Origin: Shimia sp. SK013
GTDB lineage: Bacteria; Pseudomonadota; Alphaproteobacteria; Rhodobacterales; Rhodobacteraceae
Reading direction: 5' to 3'
Assembly: GCF_001292625.1 (NCBI RefSeq)
Contig: NZ_LAJH01000012.1
Location: 62,001-126,000 of the forward strand
Length of the DNA stretch: 64,000 bases
Both the position numbers and the translations under genes were made by a program. Shown piece by piece: positions 1-8,597 of the stretch. Position 1 is the stretch's first letter. Every line of letters starts with the position of its first letter. The notes under the pieces are model-generated. The model made no database searches. It was given only the letters and a program-made list of their open reading frames with translations, and was not told where the DNA came from.

Positions 1-53
1 GCCCCGGCAATGCCAAGGCCGACCAAGAGAATAACTGCGAAGATTGCGCGCAT
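1..53 (-). CDS. cpaB: Flp pilus assembly protein CpaB, N-terminal fragment
   Basis: Only the first 17 codons lie in the window; the gene runs off the left edge. The visible start is MRAIFAVILLVGLGIAG, a short basic N-terminus followed by a hydrophobic stretch, as at the start of roseobacter CpaB proteins. CpaB is the periplasmic, inner-membrane-anchored component of the tight-adherence (Tad/Flp) pilus machine that cooperates with the CpaC secretin. A GAGG-type ribosome site lies just upstream on the minus strand. The call leans on context: four Flp pilin genes precede it in the same orientation, the usual flp-cpaB order. Alternative: another small membrane protein of the same locus. Confidence 0.6.
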   Translation of the reverse strand, partial: MRAIFAVILLVGLGIAG

Positions 54-257
54 GATATGTGACCTCATTTCAAATGTGCGGTGACCAATATGGCCGGCAC
101 AAGGGGTGATTCAAACGCACTGTGGACCGCCAATGTGGCAACAATAGGGAGCAAATGCACGGCATTGGTGATTGTTTCCTGCATTTTCGGAAACGATCAG
201 CGCATATGTTGCTGGTGAACAAGGACCGCCAGAGCCTGCACGGATTTGTCGGGTCCG

Positions 258-446
258 TCAGGGTGTTGCGCGGTCGCCAATTGCGGTGGCTGCGGAGTCG
301 GAAAGATCGGTTGTGCTGTTTGTGATCAGAGTCGTGACGCCGATTGCCAAGCCAACCAAGGCCGCCGTTAAAACAACCCAATCAACGGTGACGGCACCGG
401 ATTCGTTGCGCTTAAATCTAGACAAAAAGGATTTCACAAGAGACAC
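258..446 (-). CDS. Flp family type IVb pilin (copy 1, most divergent)
   Basis: This is a 62-residue prepilin. Residues 1-16 are a basic leader, followed by the processing region ESGAVTVDWVVLTAA and one hydrophobic helix, the layout of Flp/PilA subunits of Tad pili. A TadV-type prepilin peptidase would cut after the Gly. The canonical Glu5-Tyr6 of mature Flp pilins is replaced by Asp5-Trp6 in all four copies here. The C-terminal half (LITNSTTDLSDSAATAIG) differs from the three downstream-type copies, so this is the most diverged paralog. It lies directly before the cpaB start and is probably cotranscribed with it. It could be the main or a minor pilin; sequence alone does not say. Confidence 0.85.
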   Translation of the reverse strand: MSLVKSFLSRFKRNESGAVTVDWVVLTAALVGLAIGVTTLITNSTTDLSDSAATAIGDRATP

Positions 447-524
447 CTACTAGCTTGACACCCAGTCATGAAATCGACGCATAAATCGTGCGACTGCATT
501 GCTTGAATGTCGGTTGAATAACCC

Positions 525-559
525 AAAAAGGGCCGACACTTTGGCGGCCGGCCCTTTTT
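525..559 (-). terminator. Rho-independent terminator after Flp pilin copy 2
   Basis: An 11-bp perfect GC-rich stem (525-535 pairs with 549-559) is flanked by A/T runs on both sides, so it can act in either direction. It sits 21 bp beyond the stop of pilin copy 2 and separates it from copy 1. This means pilin 1/cpaB must have its own promoter in 447-524. Confidence 0.8.
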
Positions 560-573
560 GATTTTGCCATGCA

Positions 574-854
574 TCCGATCTTACGGAGTGGTCAGGTCGT
601 CTTCTGCAGCAATCGCACCAGCAGCGGCACCGGCCAGAGCGTTGGTGTTGGTTTCGATTGCGGAATAAGCTGCAACAGCCAGGCCAACTACGGCTGCGGT
701 CAGAACAACCCAGTCAACAGTTACGGCGCCAGCTTCGTCTTTGCGAAAGTTTTTGAAAAATTTGGTCATCGAATGTCCCTCCAAAGGATCAGTTTATTAC
801 TTCACCCTGTCAAACCTTAGTGGCGTCTCTCTCTCGCCAGTTCGACTTGGTATG
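574..854. repeat. 281-bp direct repeat, copy A (pilin gene 2 plus upstream region)
   Basis: This block and 1515-1795 align over 281 positions without gaps, with about 12 mismatches. It covers the whole coding sequence, the ribosome site and about 85 bp upstream. The last 38 bp, well upstream of the start codon, are identical, pointing to a conserved promoter element. The two encoded mature proteins are identical. Confidence 0.9.
581..769 (-). CDS. Flp family type IVb pilin (copy 2)
   Basis: A 62-residue Flp prepilin starting MTKFFKNFRKDEAGAV. The start was set at 769 because a GGAGG ribosome site lies seven bases upstream; an in-frame ATG five codons earlier lies on that ribosome site. Leader, GAVTVDW processing site and a single hydrophobic helix are present, with a hydrophilic tail ending EDDLTTP. 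The protein is identical to copy 4. The subunit is expected to be cleaved, inserted in the inner membrane and assembled into a Tad pilus used in surface attachment. Its own terminator (525-559) follows, so it is probably monocistronic. Confidence 0.88.
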   Translation of the reverse strand: MTKFFKNFRKDEAGAVTVDWVVLTAAVVGLAVAAYSAIETNTNALAGAAAGAIAAEDDLTTP

Positions 855-1011
855 AAGGCAATATGTCCGTTGAATAGGGCAGGATTTTGGCGCGTTCAGA
901 GCTTTTTCAGATCTTTTTTCTCGCCCTGCTATGGCGGCGGTATCCGAGCTTAGCTGCGGATCATCGCGTTAAAGCGATACGGGCTCATGGCTATTGGATC
1001 GGTCGCCGCGT

Positions 1012-1046
1012 AGGGGACGCATGACAGTTTTGGCAATGCGTCCCCT
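1012..1046 (-). terminator. Strong hairpin after Flp pilin copy 3
   Basis: An 11-bp perfect stem (1012-1022 with 1036-1046) begins 13 bp after the stop of pilin copy 3. On the minus strand no U-run follows the stem, so it may act as a 3'-end stabiliser or a weak terminator; on the plus strand a short T-run follows. Confidence 0.5.
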
Positions 1047-1058
1047 TGGGTTTTTGAC

Positions 1059-1244
1059 TTATGGAGTAGTCAGGTCATCTTCGGCAGAGATTGCGCCTGC
1101 TGCGGCGTTTGCAAGGCTTTGTGTGTTGGTTTCGATTGCCGAGTATGCGGCGATCGCCAAGCCTACAACAGCTGCGGTCAGAACAACCCAGTCGACGGTG
1201 ACTGCGCCAGCTTCGTCTTTGCGGAAGAGATTAAAAAGTTTCAT
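1059..1244 (-). CDS. Flp family type IVb pilin (copy 3)
   Basis: A 61-residue Flp prepilin starting MKLFNLFRKDEAGAV. The start at 1244 follows an AAAGGA ribosome site; an in-frame upstream ATG would add 18 residues of no pilin character. It shares the DEAGAVTVDWVVLTAAVVGLA core with copies 2 and 4 but differs in the leader (LFNLFRK rather than KFFKNFRK) and in the middle (NTQSLANAAAGAISAE). The upstream DNA is unrelated to the 281-bp repeat, so it is a separate paralog and not part of the recent duplication. Role as for the other pilins; relative abundance cannot be judged from sequence. Confidence 0.87.
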   Translation of the reverse strand: MKLFNLFRKDEAGAVTVDWVVLTAAVVGLAIAAYSAIETNTQSLANAAAGAISAEDDLTTP

Positions 1245-1465
1245 TCTGTGTCCTTTTAGATTTCGCGGGGCACTGGCCCCACCCAGGGTTAAATCCAAGG
1301 AGTCACAACGACCCTCGGTCCAGGGTTTTTTTCACTCAAGAATGGGGCGACAATTGGGCTTTGTGGCCGGAATGAGGCGACACTTCGAATCGAATTTTTC
1401 GGAAAATTTATGCAGCTGGACTGAGCAGCGGGTAGGTCCACAACAAGTCAGACACAGTCATAACG

Positions 1466-1494
1466 AAAAAAGGCCGCTCTAAAAAGAGCAGCCC
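1466..1494 (-). terminator. Rho-independent terminator after Flp pilin copy 4
   Basis: On the minus strand, GGGCTGCTCT and AGAGCGGCC form a stem with one mismatch and a four-base loop, followed by a run of T. It lies about 28 bp after the stop of pilin copy 4, making that gene monocistronic. Confidence 0.75.
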
Positions 1495-1514
1495 TAAATC
1501 TGATAGCTTTGACG

Positions 1515-1795
1515 TCCGATCTTACGGAGTAGTCAGGTCGTCTTCTGCAGCAATCGCACCAGCAGCGGCACCGGCCAGAGCGTTGGTGTTGGTTTCGATT
1601 GCGGAGTAAGCTGCAACAGCCAGGCCAACTACGGCTGCGGTCAGAACAACCCAGTCAACAGTTACGGCGCCAGCTTCGTCTTTGCGGAAGTTTTTGAAAA
1701 ATTTAGTCATCGTGTGTCCCTCCAAAGGATCAGTTTGTTAATCGACCTTATCAAACCTTAGTGGCGTCTCTCTCTCGCCAGTTCGACTTGGTATG
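1515..1795. repeat. 281-bp direct repeat, copy B (pilin gene 4 plus upstream region)
   Basis: Partner of 574-854 at an offset of 941 bp. Mismatches are few inside the gene and cluster in the 5' leader between the ribosome site and the conserved upstream 38 bp, which suggests recent duplication or gene conversion with selection on the protein and promoter. Confidence 0.9.
1522..1710 (-). CDS. Flp family type IVb pilin (copy 4)
   Basis: A 62-residue prepilin with the same amino-acid sequence as copy 2. The start at 1710 is backed by a GGAGGGACAC ribosome region. Features are the FRKDEAGAV processing site with Asp5-Trp6 in the mature protein, one transmembrane/assembly helix and an EDDLTTP tail. 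It is the first gene of the minus-strand pilin cluster. The stretch between its start and the next gene (1711-2053) holds the conserved upstream block to 1795 and then AT-rich DNA that must carry the divergent promoters; no clear -35/-10 pair could be fixed by eye. Confidence 0.88.
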   Translation of the reverse strand: MTKFFKNFRKDEAGAVTVDWVVLTAAVVGLAVAAYSAIETNTNALAGAAAGAIAAEDDLTTP

Positions 1796-2053
1796 GGAGC
1801 AATATGTCGGCGGATTAGGGCGGGATTTGGGCGCAACTGGTTCGATTTTGGAACATGACAATTTTTCCCACTTTTTGAAGCTAATTGTCTGTAACTAAAT
1901 GATAAAAACTTCCAAATTTTTGCAGTTTCTTACGTGCAACGTTGCAAAGGGCATACAATCTGGGGTCTTTTTGAACAGATGGCGGTCCAAAAACTGGTTC
2001 GGGCGCGCATATTTTGCGATAGTTGGCCCAAACAGGCGGGAAGAGGTGAGGGT

Positions 2054-2887
2054 ATGGCGATTTTGCGCACGGGTTTGGTGTGTTTTGTTTTTCTGTGCGC
2101 CTTGCTGAGTAGCGATATGGCCGCGCTTGCCGAGGCCCCCAAGCCGTTTCCTGATTTCAACGCCAAGAGGGTCAAGCCGCCGAAGGCCGGTCAAGCCAAG
2201 CGTATTACTGTGCAAATTGAACCGCAGGCTGTTGCTCCGGTATATGATGATGTACCCGAAGACGGCGACGCGGCTGTTGCCGAGGCCAGCTCGGCTGTTG
2301 GGTCATTTCCGTGGTTTTGGGCCAAAGTGTCGCCTGCTTTGAGCGCGACTGGGCCGGGGCGACTTGAAACGGCGCTGATTGCTTTGGGTAACGCCCCCAG
2401 TGGTCAGGGGGTTCGGACACCGCGTTTGGATGCGTTGCGGCAGGTGATCGACACTTACGGAACAGACATATTGTTGGCCACGATTGGCACGGACGTGTCA
2501 CCAGCATTGGCGTTGGCGGTTATTTCGGTGGAATCCAGCGGACAGACCGACGCCGTTAGCGGCGCTGGTGCACAGGGTTTAATGCAGTTGATGCCTGCGA
2601 CAGCCGACAGGTTTGGGGTGACGGATGTCATGGAGGCCAAAGACAACATCACCGGTGGCGTGCGGTTTCTGGACTTTTTAATGGATGAATTCGAACGCGA
2701 TCCGGTGCTGGTTCTTGCCGCTTACAATGCTGGCGAGAATGCGATTCCCGCCCACGATGGCGTTCCGCCCTATGCGGAGACGCGGGATTATGTGCCTAAG
2801 GTGCTGGCGGCCTTTCAGGTGGCAAAGGCGTTGTGTGTGACGCCTCCGCAGTTGATCACGGATGGCTGCGTGTTCGCGCGGCCCTGA
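2054..2887 (+). CDS. Lytic transglycosylase (SLT domain), exported
   Basis: A 277-residue protein predicted to cleave the MurNAc-GlcNAc bond of peptidoglycan in the periplasm. Residues 1-26 form a signal peptide (hydrophobic CFVFLCALLSS core, ALA-type cleavage). Residues 27-90 are low-complexity linker. The SLT fold occupies roughly 130-265: catalytic Glu160 in ISVESSG, then GAQGLMQLMPATA and LAAYNAGENA, the standard motifs. The start at 2054 follows a GAGGTGAGG ribosome site; upstream in-frame ATGs are poor. It ends near two conserved Cys that may form a disulfide. Divergent from the pilin cluster, so it may or may not belong to pilus assembly; a general cell-wall role is equally possible. 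Confidence 0.88.
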   Translation: MAILRTGLVCFVFLCALLSSDMAALAEAPKPFPDFNAKRVKPPKAGQAKRITVQIEPQAVAPVYDDVPEDGDAAVAEASSAVGSFPWFWAKVSPALSATGPGRLETALIALGNAPSGQGVRTPRLDALRQVIDTYGTDILLATIGTDVSPALALAVISVESSGQTDAVSGAGAQGLMQLMPATADRFGVTDVMEAKDNITGGVRFLDFLMDEFERDPVLVLAAYNAGENAIPAHDGVPPYAETRDYVPKVLAAFQVAKALCVTPPQLITDGCVFARP

Positions 2888-2941
2888 AACTTGTTATTTG
2901 AGGCGCTGGGGGTGCTTTACTCCATGGCGAAGAGCCGGCGA

Positions 2942-4315
2942 TCAGCAGTTTGGCACGTTCACGGCCAGCCCACCGAGTGACGTCTCTTTGTATTTCTCAT
3001 GCATGTCGGCGCCGGTTTGGCGCATGGTTTCGATCACCGAATCCAGTGGCACCAAATGTGTGCCGTCGCCACGCAAGGCCAGCGAGGCGGCCGAGACGGC
3101 CTTGATCGCGCCGAGGCCGTTGCGTTCGATACAGGGCACTTGCACCAAGCCTTTGACCGGATCGCAGGTCATACCAAGGTGGTGTTCCAGCGCAATCTCG
3201 GCGGCGTTTTCGACTTGTTGAACTGTGCCCCCCATAACCGCGCAAAGCCCTGCGGCAGCCATGGCCGCGGCGGAACCCACTTCGGCTTGGCATCCGGCCT
3301 CCGCTCCCGAAATCGACGCGTTGAATTTGACCAAGCCTCCGATCGCGGCAGACGTCAGGAGAAATTCGTCGATTCTGGAGGCGGTGGCACCGGGCACATG
3401 GTCCAGCCAATAGCGGATCACAGCGGGCAGCACCCCTGCCGCGCCATTGGTGGGCGCGGTGACAACTTGGCCGCCGGCGGCGTTCTCTTCGTTGACCGCC
3501 ATGGCGTAGGCACTCATCCAGTCGTTTATTGTGTGGGGGGCGTTGAGGTTCATACCGCGTTCGGCCTGAAGGGCATTGTGGATTGATTTGGCGCGGCGTT
3601 TGACGTTCAAACCGCCAGGCAAAGTACCGTCGGTGGTAAGGCCGCGATCAATGCAATCGTTCATCACCTGCCAAATGCGGGCACAGCCCTTGGTTAGGTT
3701 GTCCACGCCTCCGCGAGCGCTCTCGTTGGCATGTTTCATCTGGGCGATGGTTTTGCCGGATGTCTGCGCCATCTGGAGCATTTCGGCTGAAGATTTGAAG
3801 GGGTAGGGTACCGGGGCGCCTTCGTCTGTGTCTTTGCCAGAGGTCAACTCTTCTTCGGTCATCACGAAGCCGCCGCCGATAGAATAGAAGGTTTCCTGCA
3901 GAAGCACGTCCCCTTGTGCATCGGTGGCCATCAGGATCATACCATTGGCGTGACCCGCAAGATTGGGGCCGAAGTCAAACTTGAGGTCCTCGCGGGGGTC
4001 AAATTGTAGGCGGGGCAGGCCGTCGGGTTGAAGGTGGCCGCTGTCGCGGATGTTTGCCAGCGCGATTTCGGCTTTGGCGTGGTCATATGTATCCGGCAGG
4101 AAGCCGGCGAGCCCCAGTATCGTGGCGCGGTCCGTGGCGTGGCCAATTCCTGTGAACGCCAGAGAGCCATGCAGTGAGGCCCGCAGACCGTGGAACTCAA
4201 ACGGGGCCGCGCGCAGCAAATCAAGGAATCTGGCTGCCGCCACCATAGGGCCCATCGTGTGAGACGAAGAAGGGCCAACGCCCACCTTGAACATATCAAA
4301 GACTGAGAGAAACAT
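2942..4315 (-). CDS. sdaA: L-serine ammonia-lyase, iron-sulfur dependent, single chain
   Basis: A 457-residue protein that deaminates L-serine to pyruvate and ammonia in the cytoplasm. The N-terminal beta domain carries the family signature [12 protein letters not shown] (about 12-23); the alpha domain contains the cluster cysteines in [19 protein letters not shown] and VPCIERN. The last residue is Cys (NVPNC end), matching the C-terminal cysteine that in characterised type 2 enzymes folds into the active site as a ligand of the [4Fe-4S] cluster. Length fits the fused alpha/beta type of proteobacteria. The start abuts the stop of the upstream GST gene, so the two are cotranscribed. Confidence 0.95.
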   Translation of the reverse strand: MFLSVFDMFKVGVGPSSSHTMGPMVAAARFLDLLRAAPFEFHGLRASLHGSLAFTGIGHATDRATILGLAGFLPDTYDHAKAEIALANIRDSGHLQPDGLPRLQFDPREDLKFDFGPNLAGHANGMILMATDAQGDVLLQETFYSIGGGFVMTEEELTSGKDTDEGAPVPYPFKSSAEMLQMAQTSGKTIAQMKHANESARGGVDNLTKGCARIWQVMNDCIDRGLTTDGTLPGGLNVKRRAKSIHNALQAERGMNLNAPHTINDWMSAYAMAVNEENAAGGQVVTAPTNGAAGVLPAVIRYWLDHVPGATASRIDEFLLTSAAIGGLVKFNASISGAEAGCQAEVGSAAAMAAAGLCAVMGGTVQQVENAAEIALEHHLGMTCDPVKGLVQVPCIERNGLGAIKAVSAASLALRGDGTHLVPLDSVIETMRQTGADMHEKYKETSLGGLAVNVPNC

Positions 4316-5014
4316 TTAGAGAGCGGATCCTTCGGGTGGGGTTGGGGGCTTAGGAGCGGTGAACGGGTTGGCTGCCATACCTTCGGCTGTGCGCAGGGCT
4401 GCCGTCGATGGGCGGACGTCGAGCTTGGATGCAAGTATCGTTAGGCTGGGCCAGTCCGAAAGAGTGAACCATGCCGTGTCACCTTTGGGATAAAGGGCCA
4501 TCCAGCGCAGCATCGCTCCTAAATAGAGGTCGAGCGCGCTGGGCGTGGTGGCGTTGATCCACGTGTGTCCGGCACCTGCGAGATCATCAAGCAGGGCTAG
4601 GGCCGTGTTGAGGTTTTTGCGAACGCCGACAACAAGCGCGGCGCGGTGGATTTCGGCGATGTATTGGTCGGGATAGAACGTCATTCGCAGATTGGCATGC
4701 ATTGTATTGGACAGGTAAAACAGCCAGCTGACAAAAGCGGCACGTTCGCGAGTATCGGGCACAGGTGCCAGTCCTTTGTAGGCGTCCGCCAGCCACAACA
4801 AGATTGCGGCGGTCTCAAAAATAGGTCCGTCAGGTGTTTCCAGAGCGGGAATTTTCCCAGCCAGATTGATGGCACGGAATGGTGGCGAGTAATGTGCAGC
4901 CGTACGGCGGTCAACCAGCACGGTTTCATAAGGCACGCCGAGTTCCTCGAGCGCGAGGCGCACGATCAGGGACGCATTGTCCGGGGCGTAGTGAAGGCGC
5001 AGCGGTTTCGTCAT
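4316..5014 (-). CDS. Glutathione S-transferase family protein
   Basis: A 232-residue cytosolic GST-like protein. Residues 4-80 read as the thioredoxin-fold domain (LHYAPDNASLIVRLALEELG, then the conserved cis-Pro region KIPALETPDG and ETAAI), and residues 90-215 as the all-helical domain. An Asn/Ser near residue 14-15 would be the catalytic candidate, so a Ser/Cys-type class is likely. The substrate is unknown. The stop touches the sdaA start on the same strand, suggesting a two-gene operon; the ribosome site upstream is weak. The 209 bp to the divergent rpiA gene must hold both promoters and contain a small ACGCCG/CGGCGT hairpin at 5124-5138. Confidence 0.88.
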   Translation of the reverse strand: MTKPLRLHYAPDNASLIVRLALEELGVPYETVLVDRRTAAHYSPPFRAINLAGKIPALETPDGPIFETAAILLWLADAYKGLAPVPDTRERAAFVSWLFYLSNTMHANLRMTFYPDQYIAEIHRAALVVGVRKNLNTALALLDDLAGAGHTWINATTPSALDLYLGAMLRWMALYPKGDTAWFTLSDWPSLTILASKLDVRPSTAALRTAEGMAANPFTAPKPPTPPEGSAL

Positions 5015-5223
5015 GAGGTCACTATGATGGATCAGGGTGGTGGACAGACGTCAGATTGCGACGTTTCCGATTGGAAACACGCACTGGCAGAGGTTGCAAG
5101 GCCGTGTGTAAAGCGGCGCTTAAACGCCGTTGCGGCGTGAAATGCGCAAGTTTTGGCAATCTGCTCTCGCCCCAAGGCAGCTTCTTTCTTATAACCGTTC
5201 AAAAGCAACGAGGAGTCGCCGCA

Positions 5224-6012
5224 ATGACCGGAGAACTGTCGCCCATCGACAAGGCAAAATTCGTGGCCGCGAAACAGGCCACGGATTATGTCGAGGACGG
5301 GATGCGTGTCGGTCTTGGAACCGGGTCTACCGCTGCATGGCTGGTGCGCTGTCTGGGTGAGATGGTGCGCGACCAAGGCCTGCGCATCAAAGGTGTGCCG
5401 ACCTCGACCCGAACCGCGCAGTTGGCGCGGGAAGTGGGCATTGAGGTGGTGAGCCTTGATGAAGCCAAGTGGTTGGATGTGACCATTGACGGTGCGGACG
5501 AGTTCGACGCGGACCTGAACCTGATCAAAGGCGGCGGTGGCGCATTGTTGCAAGAAAAGATCGTGGCGACCGCGTCTGATCAAATGGTGGTGATCGCGGA
5601 CATCGGCAAAGAAGTCGAAACGCTCGGCAGTTTTCCTTTGCCCGTAGAGGTCGTGCCCTTTGGGTGGCAGACGACACAGGCGCTGATTGAGGAAACCCTT
5701 GTCAGTATGGACGTTCTGGGGCGTACGACGACGTTGCGGATGAACGGTGTTTCGCCGTTTGTGACCGACGAGGGCAACCACATTCTGGACCTGCATTTGA
5801 ACCGCATTGGCGATGCTCGCCAGCTTGCCATGGTACTCAATCAAATGCCGGGTGTGGTTGAAAACGGTCTGTTTATCGATATCTGTGACGCTGTGGTTGT
5901 CGGCTATGGCGATGGACGCGTCGAAGTACGCGACATCAACGCCGGCACAATCGAGGAGGCGATGCTTGATTTCGCCGAAACAGATAATTTGTTCACCGAT
6001 CTGGTGGACTAG
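5224..6012 (+). CDS. rpiA: Ribose-5-phosphate isomerase A
   Basis: A 262-residue enzyme interconverting ribose 5-phosphate and ribulose 5-phosphate in the pentose phosphate pathway. Phosphate-binding GTGST is at 32-36, the catalytic DGADEFD at 89-95, and KGGGGALLQEK at 102-112 supplies the general base Glu111. Length matches the family. The start at 5224 was chosen from the GAGGAG ribosome site nine bases upstream and from homology of MTGELSPIDKAK; the longer frame to 5056 lacks support. It is 15 bp upstream of the glutathione reductase gene, a frequent roseobacter pairing that links NADPH supply (pentose phosphate pathway) with NADPH use. Confidence 0.96.
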   Translation: MTGELSPIDKAKFVAAKQATDYVEDGMRVGLGTGSTAAWLVRCLGEMVRDQGLRIKGVPTSTRTAQLAREVGIEVVSLDEAKWLDVTIDGADEFDADLNLIKGGGGALLQEKIVATASDQMVVIADIGKEVETLGSFPLPVEVVPFGWQTTQALIEETLVSMDVLGRTTTLRMNGVSPFVTDEGNHILDLHLNRIGDARQLAMVLNQMPGVVENGLFIDICDAVVVGYGDGRVEVRDINAGTIEEAMLDFAETDNLFTDLVD

Positions 6013-6027
6013 GGGAATACGAACAAC

Positions 6028-7383
6028 ATGTCGTTTGATTACGATCTTTTTGTCATCGGCGGTGGGTCCGGTGGTGTACGGGCTGCCCGCGTTGCGGCGG
6101 CTGGCGGCGCAAAAGTGGCCTTGGCTGAGGAAGACCGCTATGGCGGAACCTGTGTGATCCGTGGCTGTGTGCCCAAAAAACTGATGGTGTTTGCCAGTGA
6201 ATACGCGGGCATGGTCGAGGATGCGCAGGCCTATGGCTGGGACATTCAGGCCGGTGATTTCAATTGGGGAAGCTTCAAAGTCAAGTTGCATGCCGAGTTG
6301 GATCGTTTGGAAGGCATCTACCGCAATCTGCTGAAGAACAACGGTGTTGAGACGTTTGATCAACGCGCCAAGATGGCGGATGCGCATACGGTTGAACTTG
6401 CTGATGGCAGCAAGAAGACTGCCAAGCATATCCTGTTGGCGATGGGCGGACGACCGGTGTGGCCAGACATGCCGGGTGCTGAACTCGGAATTTCGTCTAA
6501 TGAGATTTTCCACCTGGAGACACTGCCGAAGGATATGTTGATCATCGGCGGTGGCTATATCGCCTGTGAATTTGCAGGCATCATGAATGGTCTTGGTGTG
6601 AAGACCACGCAGTACTATCGCGGTGCGCAAGTTCTGCGTGGCTTTGATGACGAAGCGCGTGGTCTGGTCGCCGAGGAAATGTGCCAACGCGGTGTTGATT
6701 TGCATTGCGGCACCAACATTCTTGAGATGCGCAAAGAAGGCGACAAGATTTGGGTAAAAGCCACCAATGGCGACGAACGCCTGTTTGATCAGGTAATGTT
6801 TGCCACGGGGCGCGCGCCCAACACCGACGACATGGGGCTTGAGGCGCTGGGCGTCGAGCTTGGCCGCAAAGGCGAGATCGTTGTGGATGAGTACAGCCAG
6901 ACGGGCGTGCCCTCGATCTATGCGATTGGTGATGTGACCGATCGGGTCAACCTGACACCTGTGGCCATCCGAGAAGGCATGGCTTTCGTCGAGACCGTTT
7001 TTAAAGGAAATCCAACGCCGGTGGATCACGACTTGATCCCGACCGCAATCTTTACGCAGCCCGAAATGGGCACTGTTGGACTGGGGGAGGAAGAGGCGCG
7101 GGAGCTTGAGCCGATTGAAGTCTATGCAACCAGCTTTAAGCCGATGCAGCAGAGCTTTGCCGGACGTGCGGAGCGCGTGCTGATGAAACTGATCGTAAGT
7201 CAGGCATCGCGCAAAGTGTTGGGTTGTCATATTGTGGCGCCTGGCGCGGGCGAAATGATTCAGCTGGCGGGCATCGCCGTAAAGATGGGCGCGACCAAGG
7301 AAGACTTTGACCGGACAGTGGCGGTGCATCCGACAATGTCCGAGGAACTCGTGACGATGAAGGAGCCGGTGCGCACAGCGTGA
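6028..7383 (+). CDS. gor: Glutathione-disulfide reductase
   Basis: A 451-residue FAD/NADPH flavoprotein that reduces GSSG to GSH in the cytoplasm. FAD-binding GGGSGG is at 11-16; the redox disulfide is GGTCVIRGCVPKK (Cys42 and Cys47), the VIRG version typical of plant, cyanobacterial and alphaproteobacterial enzymes rather than the VNVG of E. coli. The NADPH site is IIGGGYIACE (about 172-181), the second FAD motif is YAIGDVTD, and the C-terminal HPTMSEE contains the proton-relay His434 and Glu. Likely cotranscribed with rpiA. Confidence 0.96.
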   Translation: MSFDYDLFVIGGGSGGVRAARVAAAGGAKVALAEEDRYGGTCVIRGCVPKKLMVFASEYAGMVEDAQAYGWDIQAGDFNWGSFKVKLHAELDRLEGIYRNLLKNNGVETFDQRAKMADAHTVELADGSKKTAKHILLAMGGRPVWPDMPGAELGISSNEIFHLETLPKDMLIIGGGYIACEFAGIMNGLGVKTTQYYRGAQVLRGFDDEARGLVAEEMCQRGVDLHCGTNILEMRKEGDKIWVKATNGDERLFDQVMFATGRAPNTDDMGLEALGVELGRKGEIVVDEYSQTGVPSIYAIGDVTDRVNLTPVAIREGMAFVETVFKGNPTPVDHDLIPTAIFTQPEMGTVGLGEEEARELEPIEVYATSFKPMQQSFAGRAERVLMKLIVSQASRKVLGCHIVAPGAGEMIQLAGIAVKMGATKEDFDRTVAVHPTMSEELVTMKEPVRTA

Positions 7384-7465
7384 CTCGGCTGATGGCTTGA
7401 TTTTTCTGGCGTAACCCTCAGATTTAAGGGGACGCCAAAAAGTTTGATGAAAGGGAAGATCCCGA

Positions 7466-8596
7466 ATGGCAGGAAACAACGGCGGCCCCTGGGGTGGGGG
7501 CGGCGGCAACCAAGGCGGCGGTAATCGCGGCAACAACGGGAACGGGCAACGCCCGCCCGAAGGTGATGGTCCGCAAATCCCCGATATCGATGACCTGATG
7601 AAAAAGGGTCAAGACCAGTTGCGTGTGCTTATGGGCGGACGCGGCGGTGATGGTGGCGGCACCGGAAGCGGTCAAGGTGGTGGTCAAGGCGGTCCCGCTC
7701 TGAACCGCGGCACTGTTGTACTGGGCCTGGGTGTGGCGGCTGTGCTTTGGGGCATGGCAAGTTTTTACACCGTCAAACCGGAAGAAAAATCGGTTGAGCT
7801 GTTCTTGGGGAAATATTCCTCGACTGGCGGTCCCGGTCTGAACTTTGCGCCCTGGCCAGTGGTCAGTGCAGAAGTCGTGCCAGTCACAACCGAACAGATC
7901 GAAGATATTCCATCGCGCTCGGGATCAACCGACGGCTTGATGCTGACCGGCGACGAGAACATCGTCGACATCGATTTTCAGGTGGTCTGGAATATCAACG
8001 ATCCGGCGCAGTTCCTGTTCAACTTGCGTGATCCGCGTGAAACGATCCGCGCGGTGTCAGAATCGGCCATGCGCGAAATCATGGCGCAATCTGAACTCGC
8101 GCCAGTGCTCAACCGTGACCGTGGTGTGATCACCGATCGGATGTTGGAACTGATCCAGTCGACAATGGATAGCTATAATTCCGGCGTGAACATCGTCCGA
8201 GTGAACTTTGACGGTGCCGATCCCCCCGAGCAGGTAAAAGACGCTTTCCGCGAAGTGCAGTCTGCATCGCAGGAGCGTGACCGTCTTGAGAAGCAAGCGG
8301 ATGCCTATGCCAACCGCAAGCTGGCTGGTGCGCGTGGTGAAGCTGCGCAAATCCTCGAAGAAGCCGAAGCGTATCGTGCGCGTGTCGTGAACGAGGCGGA
8401 AGGTGAAGCCAGTCGCTTTAGCGCGGTTCTGGAAGAATACCAGAAGGCCCCGGAAGTGACACGCAAGCGTCTGTATCTGGAAACCATGGAACAGGTTCTT
8501 GGTGACATCGACAAGGTGATCATCGACGAACAAGCTGGCGGTCAGGGCGTTGTGCCTTATCTTCCGCTGAATGAACTACGCAAAGGGGAGAAATAA
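7466..8596 (+). CDS. hflK: FtsH protease modulator HflK
   Basis: A 376-residue band-7/SPFH membrane protein that, with HflC, surrounds the FtsH protease and tunes membrane-protein turnover. The N-terminal 80 residues are Gly/Asn/Gln-rich and disordered with the usual QIPDIDDLMKKGQDQL segment; a transmembrane helix spans about 83-101; the periplasmic SPFH domain follows (KPEEKSVELFLGKY, then DIDFQVVWNI and REVMAQ-type segments), ending in a long charged coiled coil (250-330). A GGGAAG ribosome site precedes the start. One base separates its stop from hflC. Confidence 0.95.
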   Translation: MAGNNGGPWGGGGGNQGGGNRGNNGNGQRPPEGDGPQIPDIDDLMKKGQDQLRVLMGGRGGDGGGTGSGQGGGQGGPALNRGTVVLGLGVAAVLWGMASFYTVKPEEKSVELFLGKYSSTGGPGLNFAPWPVVSAEVVPVTTEQIEDIPSRSGSTDGLMLTGDENIVDIDFQVVWNINDPAQFLFNLRDPRETIRAVSESAMREIMAQSELAPVLNRDRGVITDRMLELIQSTMDSYNSGVNIVRVNFDGADPPEQVKDAFREVQSASQERDRLEKQADAYANRKLAGARGEAAQILEEAEAYRARVVNEAEGEASRFSAVLEEYQKAPEVTRKRLYLETMEQVLGDIDKVIIDEQAGGQGVVPYLPLNELRKGEK

Positions 8597-8597
8597 G

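Noticed and set aside
5032-7536. 834-codon open frame on the minus strand
   Set aside because: It is antisense to rpiA, gor and the start of hflK, all certain genes; the translation is His/Arg/Gln-rich with no domain, as expected from the complementary strand of GC3-rich genes.
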